Shown: piece by piece, positions 14,672 to 21,842 of the stretch
How positions within the stretch are numbered: position 1 is the stretch's first letter
Layout: every line of letters begins with the position of its first letter
Assembly: GCA_030998015.1 (NCBI GenBank)
Contig: JARWMV010000194.1
Span: forward strand, 1-21,960
Length of the DNA: 21,960 nt
DNA from: Ceratorhiza oryzae-sativae
Lineage: Eukaryota; Basidiomycota; Agaricomycetes; Cantharellales; Ceratobasidiaceae
Direction of reading: 5' to 3'
Program-made: the position numbers and the translations under genes
The notes under the pieces: generated by a model
What the model was told of the DNA's origin: nothing
Database searches by the model: none
The model's input: only the letters and a program-made list of their open reading frames with translations

Positions 14672-14703
14672 CTACTATGATGCGATACAAAATCGGCTTA
14701 TAA

Positions 14704-14888
14704 GGTCATGCGCACGAACCGTTCCTGCATGGCCTTGGGCGAAACCCCTCCTAGAGGGACCACACAGGGCCGGTTCCGGGGTCTATATAAAATTTTGCTC
14801 CCCTCCGGTCTCTTTTTTTCCGGAACATACTCCTATATATTTCAAAATACATAGGAGCTGTAAATCCCACAACAAGTCCATTTAAAAA
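14704..14888. other. Spacer before tRNA-Leu
   Basis: Partly GC-rich with GGCCTTGGGC and GGGCCGGTTCC, then ACATACTCCTATATA...TACATAGGAG pairing. No gene. Confidence 0.4.
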
Positions 14889-14971
14889 GCGAACATGCTG
14901 AAATTGGTAGCCAGTCTTTTGTTAAGTAAAAGTGGAGTAGATCCGTAAGAGTTCAAGTCTCTTTGTTCGTA
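14889..14971 (+). tRNA. trnL: tRNA-Leu (anticodon UAA)
   Basis: The acceptor is GCGAACA with TGTTCGT (G-T first pair). The D stem is CTG/CAG with TTGGTAG in the loop. The anticodon stem is CTTTT/AAAAG around GTTAAGT, giving UAA (leucine). The long variable arm with GGA/TCC is typical of a class II tRNA such as leucine. The T stem is AAGAG/CTCTT with TTCAAGT and the discriminator is A. Confidence 0.95.
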
Positions 14972-15152
14972 TTAATTTATTTAAACAAAATAAATTATTG
15001 TTACAATAATCGCGTAAAATTAAGGGTTAAATAATATATGCGTCTTTTACGCTATATGCCGAGCTAAAGCTCGGAAGGTTTTTTCTGTGATGGATATTTA
15101 TTTCCACCCTGGAAGACTGTAAATACAGGGAATCCCTATAAATCTAGGCACC
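14972..15152. other. AT-rich spacer after tRNA-Leu
   Basis: No gene is recognised. AATAAATTATTG-type pairing, GCCGAGCTAAAGCTCGG (15059-15075) and a CCACCCTGGAAGAC stretch shared with 201-216 and 15981-16000. Confidence 0.4.
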
Positions 15153-15156
15153 GTAG

Positions 15157-15345
15157 ACCCCCGACATTGCCGCGCGCGTTAGAGGGAATCTTTAGGATTC
15201 CCTCTAACGCCGGCGGGCATTACAATATCGGGGGGTTGCTGCCCACCAAACAATGCAGCGTAGCTGCACATGTTTGGGGGTCAGTAGACCCCCGACATTG
15301 CTGCCCACCAAACAATGCAGCGTAGCTGCACATGTTTGGGGGTCA
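15157..15345 (+). mobile_element. Two family C elements in tandem, each bounded by GTAG
   Basis: First element 15157-15283 and second 15288-15345. Both start ACCCCCGACATTG and end GTTTGGGGGTCA. GTAG lies at 15153-15156, 15284-15287 and 15346-15349. The first contains a shrunken family A copy (15170-15216) and the second lacks the CAATATCGGGGGG arm. Confidence 0.85.
15170..15216 (-). repeat. Miniature family A element (about 47 bp)
   Basis: CCGCGCGCGTTAG is fused straight to AGGGAATC...GATTCCCTCTAACGCCGGCGG. The interior of the 172-bp element is gone, the join falling at the GTTAG/TACGAG region. A deletion derivative that keeps both ends and one hairpin. Confidence 0.88.
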
Positions 15346-15349
15346 GTAG

Positions 15350-15487
15350 GTGAATTCATTTTATTCCCTCCCGTGGGGTTAGGGACCGTCGGTCCGCTCG
15401 GGCCCATACCCCACGGGAGGCGCCTGATTCCTCGGAATCAGGCGCCGGAGGGGAGCGCGAGGCCGCGAAGCGGCGAGGTATTGCGAG
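15350..15487 (+). repeat. Duplicated block, second copy at 18869-19001
   Basis: CCCGTGGGGTTAGGGACCG...CCATACCCCACGGG, GGCGCCTGATTCC/GGAATCAGGCGCC and GAGGCCGCGAAGCGGCGAGG appear in the same order at both loci with almost no difference. Confidence 0.88.
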
Positions 15488-15684
15488 GTACCCTGGAACT
15501 TTAAGTTCCAGGGTACCTCGGAATCAGACGCCCGCGCACGCCAGGGCCGCAGCTGATCCTCTAGCTTAAATTGTTGCACGTACGTGCAACAACTTCACGC
15601 TTGAGGCGGAGCTGCGATCGTAGGCGTGCACGGGTTAGATTTAGAGGGGCCCTGATATTTCAAACCGAACCCCTTAATTATGCC
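15488..15684. repeat. Family E element with inserted family B piece
   Basis: GAGGTACCCTGGAAC..GTTCCAGGGTACCTC, CGCACGCCAGGGCCGCAGC and then GAGCTGCGATCGTAGGCGTGCACGGG. Between them lies the B hairpin TTGTTGCACGTACGTGCAACAA (15568-15604). The stretch 15626-15684 is unassigned. Confidence 0.75.
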
Positions 15685-15820
15685 TGACCCGTCCCCTAGA
15701 AGTTGTTGCACGTACGTGCAACAATTTCACGCTTGTAGAGGAGACGTCTGTGTGCGGCTTAAGCCGTACACAGACGGCTCCGAAGCTTGAGGGTGAATAC
15801 TCTTCGACAGGGTTAGGGTA
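15685..15820 (-). repeat. Family B element, complete, inverted
   Basis: TGACCCGTCCCCTAG to GACAGGGTTAGGGTA, with both hairpins and the AGGGTGAATACTCTT segment, so it is the plain form without the D hairpin. Confidence 0.9.
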
Positions 15821-16489
15821 GCTTTTCTGTTCAATTTTAGTCAATCACACTTTATCCGCCCTGTTGGAAAAGGGGAAGAAAAGTTCAGGGAATGATTGTT
15901 TTAAAAGGGCGTGCTCCGCGGACTACGTAGATAGGCCCAGAAGGAAGTGGATTTTTGTTTAAAGTCTTCTGGAGGAGAATAATCTCCATCTGGAAGACGA
16001 CCCTTTTTCAGAGGATGGGGTACCATACCAATTTAAAATTTAGACAGAATTGGAACCTATTGAGTACGGCATTACTCCTTGTCGTCAGCCCGCGGCGGGT
16101 CAAGGTCTTAGACAAAATGGGGTGATATTAGTGGGACCCTACAATTAATGCTAGGGCCCGTGGTCAATTAGGAGTTCTGTATTGTAGATGCCGCGACATG
16201 GGCGGCAATTGCCGCCGTCCTGTCGGCTTTGTCACGCCTCATCTTCGTTTGTAGGGCGCGGGCTATGCCATGGTTCTCAAAAGATTTTCAATTCTAAATA
16301 TTTAGCCGCGCAGGACCAGCTCTGCGGTCTTTGTATACCAAGAACATGGCTTCGGAAATGTTTATAACTTGAGGCGGAGCTGCGATCGTAGGCGGGCACG
16401 GGTAAGAAACATCATTAAAAAAGCGGGCTTTAATTAAAACAAGGCCTGCTTTATTACAATAATAACTCTTCAATCCCCCTACGACCCGA
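15821..16489. other. Unassigned region with hairpins
   Basis: Shares CCGCCCTGTTGG and AATCTCCATC.TGGAAGACG with 109-216. Has GACAAAATGGGGTG near 16112, similar to the ends of the blocks at 13525 and 20130. A GGCGGCAATTGCCGCC palindrome lies at 16201-16216, and CTTGAGGCGGAGCTGCGATCG (16369-16389) recurs at 21594. No rRNA or protein gene is recognised. Confidence 0.45.
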
Positions 16490-16546
16490 CGGGAAATTGA
16501 CGTCTGCAAAAAAGTCAGTTGGTCTGACCAGATCAACTTCCGTCAA
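16490..16546 (-). repeat. Hairpin repeat, inverted copy of 11829-11887
   Basis: AAATTGACGTCTGCAAAAAAG...CTTCCGTCAATT, exact inverse of the copy after tRNA-Met. A shorter relative of its core, GTTGGTCTAGTCAGATCAAC, follows at 16564. Confidence 0.85.
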
Positions 16547-16759
16547 TTGAAATATTGAAGCAGGTTGGTCTAGTCAGATCAACCTGGTTACCTGGAGCAG
16601 CAAGTATTAAGCCATGCTGCCCACGGGGTTATGTTTCTAGGTCATTTTTATTATGATCCCAGCTGGTCCTTCGGTTGAAAAACCTAGAAATTTAATACGA
16701 AACATGAAGTCATAAGATCGAAAACACAAATTACCATGAAAAATAATTTATTAAACAGC

Positions 16760-16931
16760 CCGCGCGCGTTAGTTGCTGGTGGGACTTGTCCCACCAACCA
16801 ACGTGAGCAATCGCAACCGTTTGCGATTGCTAGTGCGCGGCATAATATCGATATTTAGCCGCCGGCTGAAAATGACGAACGGTCGTCATTTTCTACGAGG
16901 GAATCTTTAGGATTCCCTCTAACGCCGGCGG
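16760..16931 (-). repeat. Family A element, short form, inverted
   Basis: Complete 172-bp copy in the inverse orientation, inserted near the 5' end of an endonuclease gene. No clear target duplication (left AAACAGC, right GGAATTA). Confidence 0.93.
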
Positions 16932-17440
16932 GGAATTACTTTCCAAAATCAAACTGTTCAAACACGGGGCCTTTCCAGTCTAGAGCGATCGAAATTTGTT
17001 CTTTCCCAATACCACAAAGATATACTAATTGGTCTTATTTTGGGTGATTTGAATTTTAGAAAAGGTAAAGGGGGTGTAAATGTATTATTAAAATTTGAAC
17101 AAGGGCTAATTCACAAGGATTATCTTTTTCACCTGTTCGACTTATTCATAACTTATTGCCTTACTGCTCCTAAAACTCAGAGCCGGGTTCTTAAAACACG
17201 GCCCGGGATGGAGTATGGTTCTGTATATTTTAGAACTTATTCGTTGCCTTGTTTTACCGAATTCCATAACTTATTTTACATTGAAGGTAACAAAATAATT
17301 CCTAACAACATCGGTGAGTTATTAACGCCTTTAGGGCTCGCCTATTGGCTGTGTGATGACGGTGGTTTCTGTAATAAAAACCGAGTAATTTATCTTTCCA
17401 CAAATTGTTTTACTTTGGCCGAGGTAAATCTTTTAGCCCC

Positions 17441-17570
17441 CTCGAGAATCGATGTAGATTTGCCTTCGCAAATCATCGATTCTCGGCGAGGTATTGCCTC
17501 GGAATCAGACGCCGCGCGCACGCCAGGGCCGCCTTGGCTTAAGCCAAGGCGTTCGCAGGCGTGCACGGGT
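17441..17570 (+). repeat. Family J and family E hairpins inside endonuclease gene
   Basis: CGAGAATCGATG..CATCGATTCTCG (J) nested with GAGGTATTGCCTC (E), then CGCACGCCAGGGC..GCCTTGGCTTAAGCCAAGGC..GTGCACGGGTC. The insert happens to be open in frame, adding about 44 residues between EVNLL and KWNLNC. Confidence 0.82.
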
Positions 17571-17668
17571 CATAAATGGAATTTAAATTGCACCATTAAC
17601 AAAAATGGGGCCGGTTTTAGAATTCCATCCAAATCATTACCTGTGATACAGCCCCACAGAATCGTCGC

Positions 17669-17840
17669 CCGCCGGCGTTAGAGGGAATCCTAAAGATTCC
17701 CTCGTAGAAAATGACGACCGTTCGTCATTTTCAGCCGGCGGCTAAATATCGATATTATGCCGCGCACTAGCAATCGCAAACGGTTGCGATTGCTCACGTT
17801 GGTTGGTGGGACAAGTCCCACCAGCAACTAACGCGCGCGG
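17669..17840 (+). repeat. Family A element, short form (172 bp)
   Basis: Complete copy. It forms the left part of a roughly 410-bp block repeated in inverse orientation at 21062-21471. Confidence 0.93.
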
Positions 17841-17862
17841 GCCTTCGCAAAGCACCGATTCT

Positions 17863-18064
17863 TGACCCGTCCCCTAGAAGTTGTTGCACGTACGTGCAAC
17901 AATTTCACGCTTGTAGAGGAGACGTCTGTGTGCGGCTTAAGCCGTACACAGACGGCTCCGAAGCACTCCGCGCTTAGGCCGCCCTGCGGGCGATCAAAGA
18001 GCGCGGAGGGGAAGAGGTTCCCTAGCAGCGTGTACTTGTACACGCTGACGACAGGGTTAGGGTA
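17863..18064 (-). repeat. Family B element, variant with family D hairpin
   Basis: Same structure as 13583-13783. With the preceding family A copy and the linker GCCTTCGCAAAGCACCGATTC it matches 21066-21462 inverted. Confidence 0.92.
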
Positions 18065-18124
18065 GGAGTTCTCTCTCTTCCCTTTCAGCTGCTCCCCAAT
18101 GATTGCAATGCGCGCCACAAGACG

Positions 18125-18167
18125 AGCCCCCGCTTAGGCCGCCCTTCGGGCGATCAAAGAGCGCGGA
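18125..18167 (+). repeat. Family D hairpin
   Basis: CCCCGCTTAGGCCGCCCTTCGG, then GCGATCAAAGAGCGCGG. It ends directly at the C-terminal endonuclease piece. Just before it, CCCCAATGATTGCAATGCGCG matches 19370-19388. Confidence 0.8.
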
Positions 18168-18279
18168 GAATTGTTAAAGAACATAATGCCTTCAATGATG
18201 CTTTACAAAATTGGTCTTTAAGTCCCCTTCCCGCTTTCCGGGGGTTTTATTTTCCCTGGGTCAGGACCACAACCCTACC

Positions 18280-18352
18280 GCCGAAATAGTTTAATTGGTA
18301 AAACGATTTCCTTGTAAGATTTAAATGCTTGGTTCAACTCCAACTTTCGGCA
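18280..18352 (+). tRNA. trnT: tRNA-Thr (anticodon UGU)
   Basis: The acceptor GCCGAAA/TTTCGGC is perfect. The D stem is GTTT/AAAC with ATTGGTA in the loop. The anticodon loop is CTTGTAA, giving UGU (threonine). The anticodon stem ATTTC with GATTT has two T-T mismatches in the middle, which is odd; GAAAT would pair fully. The T stem CTTGG/CCAAC has one C-C mismatch at its outer pair. The discriminator is A. The gene may be diverging, or the stem mismatches may be repaired by RNA editing; a sequencing slip is also possible. Confidence 0.88.
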
Positions 18353-18361
18353 CTTATAAAC

Positions 18362-18480
18362 CCTATCTCGTGTCAATTACTCTAGGGCAGCCCGCCGGCG
18401 GATACAGGTCCAGCAAGATTTTATAAATCTTGCATGGAAGCAAACCACGGAACGATGTTGACCGAGATAGAGACCAGACT
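18362..18480 (+). repeat. Duplicated block with family H hairpin
   Basis: Matches 13016-13137 almost base for base, including the CCGCCGGCGG palindrome, then diverges where the 23-bp array begins. Confidence 0.88.
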
Positions 18481-18497
18481 AATTTATTAGGTCTTCT

Positions 18498-18796
18498 GGG
18501 CAGCCGCATAGCGCGCTGCTGGGCAGCCGCATAGCGCGCTGCTGGGCAGCCGCATAGCGCGCTGCTGGGCAGCCGCATAGCGCGCTGCTGGGCAGCCGCA
18601 TAGCGCGCTGCTGGGCAGCCGCATAGCGCGCTGCTGGGCAGCCGCATAGCGCGCTGCTGGGCAGCCGCATAGCGCGCTGCTGGGCAGCCGCATAGCGCGC
18701 TGCTGGGCAGCCGCATAGCGCGCTGCTGGGCAGCCGCATAGCGCGCTGCTGGGCAGCCGCATAGCGCGCTGCTGGGCAGCCGCATAGCGCGCTGCA
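18498..18796 (+). repeat. Tandem array, 13 units of a 23-bp palindromic unit
   Basis: The unit GGGCAGCCGCATAGCGCGCT + GCT is repeated 13 times without visible change (last base of the last unit differs). Each unit can form a GCAGC/GCTGC hairpin around CGCATAGCGC. Long open frames here on the minus strand are artefacts of a 23-bp period with no stops. A single unit with the same right flank, GCTGCAAAAATGAA, lies at 318-340. Confidence 0.97.
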
Positions 18797-18868
18797 AAAA
18801 TGAATCTCCACCTGGAAAACAAGAAATACTCCGCGCTTTACGTGGCCCTCTAAATCTAGGCACCGAAT

Positions 18869-19058
18869 GTGAATTTATTTTATTCCCTCCCGTGGGGTTA
18901 GGGACCGTCGGTCCGCTCGGGCCCATACCCCACGGGAGGCGCCTGATTCCTCGGAATCAGGCGCCGGAGGGGAGCGCGAGGCCGCGAAGCGGCGAGGTAT
19001 TGCAATACCTCGCCGAGAATCGATGATTTGCGAAGGCAAATCTACATCGATTCTCGAG
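18869..19058 (+). repeat. Duplicated block plus family J hairpin
   Basis: 18869-19001 repeats 15350-15487. It continues into GCGAGGTATTGCAATACCTCGC and an inverted family J hairpin, CGAGAATCGATG...CATCGATTCTCG (19013-19055). Confidence 0.85.
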
Positions 19059-19367
19059 GGATTGATTGATTAAGCTTAGCCATTCGTTTTTCTCTTGCTA
19101 ATGGAGGAGGATTAAATTCCTCCAGTATTGAGTTGGTATGTTCAGACCGACTCTTTTTAATTAATATAAAAGAGACATAGTTTTTTATAAAAAAAAAACA
19201 GAACTTAACCGCTACATAAAATGAGAACATATTAAAGATCGATTTTAAATATATTACATGAAAAAGGATAGATCTATTCCATTTGATTTAATTGGGGGAA
19301 AATTTAGGTACACTATTTTAAAATTGAGCAACTAACAAAATGTAACCGTCGACCCTTTCAAATGGAC
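19059..19367. other. AT-rich island with small open frames
   Basis: The longest stretch in the right part with low GC and few palindromes (one GGAGGAGGATTAAATTCCTCC hairpin). On the plus strand a 25-codon frame runs from ATG 19258 to TAA 19335 (MKKDRSIPFDLIGGKF...). On the minus strand a frame reads LEEFNPPPLAREKRMAKLN. Neither belongs to a family I recognise. Confidence 0.4.
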
Positions 19368-19660
19368 CCCCAATGATTGCAATGCGCGCCACAAAACTTG
19401 TGGCGCCATTGACCCCCCACTTGGGGGGGCACTAGGGCCCAAAACCACCGTAAAGGTGCATTTCGGGCGTCCCCAGCGCGGCCGGCGTCTGATTCCGAGG
19501 TACCCTGGAACTTAAAGTTCCAGGGTACCTCGCAATACCTCGCCGATTATTGGAGCCCTCCGCGCTTAGGCCGCCCTGCGGGCGATCAAAGAGCGCGGAG
19601 GGGTCTCTATTGAAAATTACGATAATACGGAGTCCCCTGCCGCCCACGGCCGCTTTAGCG
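19368..19660. repeat. Family C-, E- and D-type hairpins
   Basis: ACCCCCAATGATTGCAATGCG with GGCGCCACAAAACTTGTGGCGCC and ACCCCCCACTTGGGGGGG (19366-19430). Then GAGGTACCCTGGAAC..GTTCCAGGGTACCTC (about 19497-19532) and a D hairpin at 19558-19601. Confidence 0.7.
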
Positions 19661-19885
19661 CTCTTCCGGCAAAAAGTCCTAGGTATAATTAATTGTACCT
19701 AGGCTTTTTGCAGGGGGAAAGTATTACCTTCCGGAAATTATATAGGTTTCCCCCTTCTGGTCCCATCTTAAGTCTATAAGGACTTCTGAGTTGTTCAGAA
19801 TTGGCAAACATGGTTAAATTCCAAGTTTTTCGCTAGCTCCGGGTAAAGATCTCGCAATGGTTCTCTTTGCGCGGTAGCGAAAAAG
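19661..19885. other. Unassigned region with two long hairpins
   Basis: GCAAAAAGTCCTAGGTATAA...GTACCTAGGCTTTTTGC at 19669-19712 is a near-perfect palindrome. TTTTTCGCTA...TAGCGAAAAAG at 19827-19886 pairs over a longer loop. No gene. Confidence 0.5.
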
Positions 19886-20145
19886 TAATATTCCGGATTC
19901 TTCGAATCGGAACCGGGCCGGCGGAGGATCGTGCTTGCACGATCGTTCGCCGGCCCTTCCGCCGCCTCCTGTCCCTCTAGGGCAGCTTAGGCAGCTGAGG
20001 CAGCTCCGCTCCCTGGATCTCTAGAGATCCAGGAGGCGGGGTATTGCGAGGTAGCCTGGACCCCCGAGGTTCCAGGCTACCTCGGAATCAAAGTCCATAC
20101 GGCGGCGGGTCATGGGCCTTCGGTCCTTAAACAAAATGGGGTTAT
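19886..20145 (+). repeat. Large palindromic block, second copy of 13240-13545
   Basis: Carries the GCGGAGGATCGTGC..GCACGATCG palindrome uninterrupted, where the 13240 copy has a family C hairpin inserted. The GGCAGCTTAGGCAGCTGA triplication is specific to this copy. Confidence 0.85.
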
Positions 20146-20189
20146 ATTATTGATGAGATCGTAGTTCTCACCTAGGACGGGTTATATTA

Positions 20190-20266
20190 TGAGTTGTAGT
20201 TTAATTAGGAAAAACACCAATCTTTGGCGTTGGCTTCGCATACCAGTTCGAATCTGGTCGACTCAG
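20190..20266 (+). tRNA. trnQ: tRNA-Gln (anticodon UUG)
   Basis: The acceptor is TGAGTTG with CGACTCA (one T-G). The D stem is GTTT/AAAC. The anticodon stem is CCAAT/GTTGG around CTTTGGC, giving UUG (glutamine). The T stem is ACCAG/CTGGT with TTCGAAT and the discriminator is G. The acceptor starting TGA with UUG suits mitochondrial tRNA-Gln. The variable region looks long (about 8 bases, CTTCGCAT), which is unusual for a class I tRNA. Confidence 0.9.
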
Positions 20267-20299
20267 GTAAATTAACCCCTGCGGCCCTATATCCGCTCC

Positions 20300-20471
20300 C
20301 CGCCGGCGTTAGAGGGAATCCTAAAGATTCCCTCGTAGAAAATGACGACCGTTCGTCATTTTCAGCCGGCGGCTAAATATCGATATTATGCCGCGCACTA
20401 GCAATCGCAAACGGTTGCGATTGCTCACGTTGGTTGGTGGGACAAGTCCCACCAGCAACTAACGCGCGCGG
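20300..20471 (+). repeat. Family A element, short form (172 bp)
   Basis: Complete copy between ATCCGCTCC and GGAGCGGGCC arms, the same nested position as at 1138. Confidence 0.93.
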
Positions 20472-20505
20472 GGAGCGGGCCGGGTGGCTCGCAGGGGCTC
20501 CGCCC

Positions 20506-20583
20506 GAAAACCCAAGGGAAAACCCAAGGGAAAACCCAAGGGAAAACCCAAGGGAAAACCCAAGGGAAAACCCAAGGGAAAAT
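20506..20583 (+). repeat. 12-bp tandem repeat, 6 units
   Basis: Six units of AAAACCCAAGGG, then AAAATCAATATTTCTCC. Expanded compared with the 2-unit array at 1322. Confidence 0.92.
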
Positions 20584-20617
20584 CAATATTTCTCCGGGCC
20601 TGCGGTCAATGAAAAGC

Positions 20618-20753
20618 TACCCTAACCCTGTCGAAGAGTATTCACCCTCAAGCTTCGGAGCCGTCTGTGTACGGCTTAAGCCGCACACAGACGTCTCCTC
20701 TACAAGCGTGAAATTGTTGCACGTACGTGCAACAACTTCTAGGGGACGGGTCA
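20618..20753 (+). repeat. Family B element
   Basis: Complete plain-form copy with the same upstream CCTGCGGTCAATGAAAAGC as at 1388 and 1983. Confidence 0.9.
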
Positions 20754-21061
20754 GGAAAAATAGGGGTCATACTTCAATTTAGGAAGGGACGGCATTGGAT
20801 GCCGTCCATCAAGTTAGAGAGGCGGCAAATCCAACCAAGTCTGCTTTTTAATTTAGTTGGTCTGTCCAGATCAAGTCCTTCAGACCCTCTCCGGATCCCC
20901 AAGGAGCCCTTCGGTCCCGGCGGGGTTGCTCCCTTGATTTAGCCTGGGCCCACGCCCTTTATGGAGGGTCCTCCTGACAATCAGGGGAAATATTTCGGCG
21001 CACATATAACCCGGATGCAGGTTCCGAGGCCGCCCCTCTGGCAGCGAACGATCTTTGTAAA
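20754..21061. other. Unassigned region with short hairpins
   Basis: GGACGGCATTGGATGCCGTCC (20787-20807), AGCCCTTCGGTCCCGGCGGGG and GGGTCCTCCTGAC stretches. GAGGCCGCCCCTCTGGCAGCGA resembles 5561-5582. No gene. Confidence 0.4.
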
Positions 21062-21065
21062 TCTC

Positions 21066-21268
21066 CTACCCTAACCCTGTCGTCAGCGTGTACAAGTACA
21101 CGCTGCTAGGGAACCTCTTCCCCTCCGCGCTCTTTGATCGCCCGCAGGGCGGCCTAAGCGCGGAGTGCTTCGGAGCCGTCTGTGTACGGCTTAAGCCGCA
21201 CACAGACGTCTCCTCTACAAGCGTGAAATTGTTGCACGTACGTGCAACAACTTCTAGGGGACGGGTCA
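21066..21268 (+). repeat. Family B element, variant with family D hairpin
   Basis: Inverse partner of 17863-18064, with the AGCGTGTACAAGTACACGCT palindrome and an inverted D hairpin. Confidence 0.92.
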
Positions 21269-21290
21269 AGAATCGGTGCTTTGCGAAGGC

Positions 21291-21462
21291 CCGCGCGCGT
21301 TAGTTGCTGGTGGGACTTGTCCCACCAACCAACGTGAGCAATCGCAACCGTTTGCGATTGCTAGTGCGCGGCATAATATCGATATTTAGCCGCCGGCTGA
21401 AAATGACGAACGGTCGTCATTTTCTACGAGGGAATCTTTAGGATTCCCTCTAACGCCGGCGG
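21291..21462 (-). repeat. Family A element, short form, inverted
   Basis: Complete 172-bp copy. Both flanks (GAATCGGTGCTTTGCGAAGG before, GCGACGATTC after) are shared in inverse orientation with the copy at 17669-17840. Confidence 0.93.
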
Positions 21463-21471
21463 GCGACGATT

Positions 21472-21698
21472 CAGTGGGGAGGTATAACCTAGAATTTATG
21501 CCGGGGCCGTCGCTACACGACGGTCTCCGGCGAAGACGGGTTACATTTTCCAAATGTGCTGTGTTACCGTATCTTATCCTTAAATAAATATAACTTGAGG
21601 CGGAGCTGCGATCGTAGGCGGGCACGGGTAAGCAAAATTTTATCAGCAGAGGGGGGAAATCAGAGCTATTACAATTTGTTTTATCTGCTGAATTAAGC
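21472..21698. other. Unassigned spacer
   Basis: Contains CCGTCGCTACACGACGG (21507-21523) and CTTGAGGCGGAGCTGCGATCG (21594-21614), shared with 16369. No gene. Confidence 0.4.
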
Positions 21699-21842
21699 CT
21701 AACCCTGTCGTCAGCGTGTACAAGTACACGCTGCTAGGGAACCTCTTCCCCTCCGCGCTCTTTGATCGCCCGCAGGGCGGCCTAAGCGCGGAGGGCTCCC
21801 ACTAATCGATGATTTGCGAAGGCAAATCTACATCGATTAGCG
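21699..21842 (+). repeat. Truncated family B with D hairpin, then family J hairpin
   Basis: CCTAACCCTGTCGTCAGCG, the TGTACAAGTACA palindrome and the D hairpin end at GGAGGGCTCCC. An inverted family J hairpin, CTAATCGATG...CATCGATTAG, occupies 21803-21842. The remaining 118 bases to the window end show no gene. Confidence 0.8.

Larger units (their letters stand above)
13786..14703 (+). pseudogene. LAGLIDADG homing endonuclease gene in five pieces
   Basis: Fragments in the right order match the intact paralogues. 13786-13860: NIG, then a one-base G insertion, then ELLTPLGLAYLLRDDGTFNK, the second LAGLIDADG motif. 14089-14184: NHTVLCTDSYTIKEVDLL through WNLKCYN. 14376-14411: CRGNKYGSGYKY. 14527-14553: RFVVTAYSY. 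14677-14703: MMRYKIGL-TAA. Hairpin elements of families C, B/D and J fill every gap. The N-terminal half, with the first motif, is not found upstream, where a family B copy abuts. About 15 codons expected between RFVVTAYSY and MMRYKIGL are missing. The gene is certainly non-functional as DNA, but each fragment is still well preserved, so the insertions are probably recent. Confidence 0.8.
16736..18221 (+). pseudogene. LAGLIDADG homing endonuclease gene, split into four pieces
   Basis: Piece 1 (16736-16758), MKNNLLN, may be the start. Piece 2 (16932-17440) reads RGLSSLERSKF, then DILIGLILGDLNF (first motif with its catalytic D), FEQGLIHKDYLFHLFDLF, and LTPLGLAYWLCDDGGF (second motif). Piece 3 (17571-17660) reads KWNLNCTINKN...SKSLPVIQ. 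Piece 4 (18168-18221) reads ELLKNIMPSMMLYKIGL-TAA. All order and content match the intact paralogue at 4197-4739. An inverted family A copy splits 1 from 2, family J/E hairpins split 2 from 3 in an accidentally open frame, and family A, B and D copies split 3 from 4. Codons for about VQVL are missing at the second break. Both catalytic motifs survive, so the breaks are probably young. Confidence 0.83.

Noticed and set aside
17862..18065. Open frames that recur at 13551, 17828, 21066 and 21088
   Set aside because: They follow the copies of family B on both strands and have no protein features. They are shadows of the repeat.
18363..18926. A 187-codon minus-strand frame with a CGCPAARYAAAQQRAMRLPSS repeat
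   Set aside because: It is the translation of the 23-bp tandem array. The period is not a multiple of three, so all frames stay open as long as the unit has no stop.
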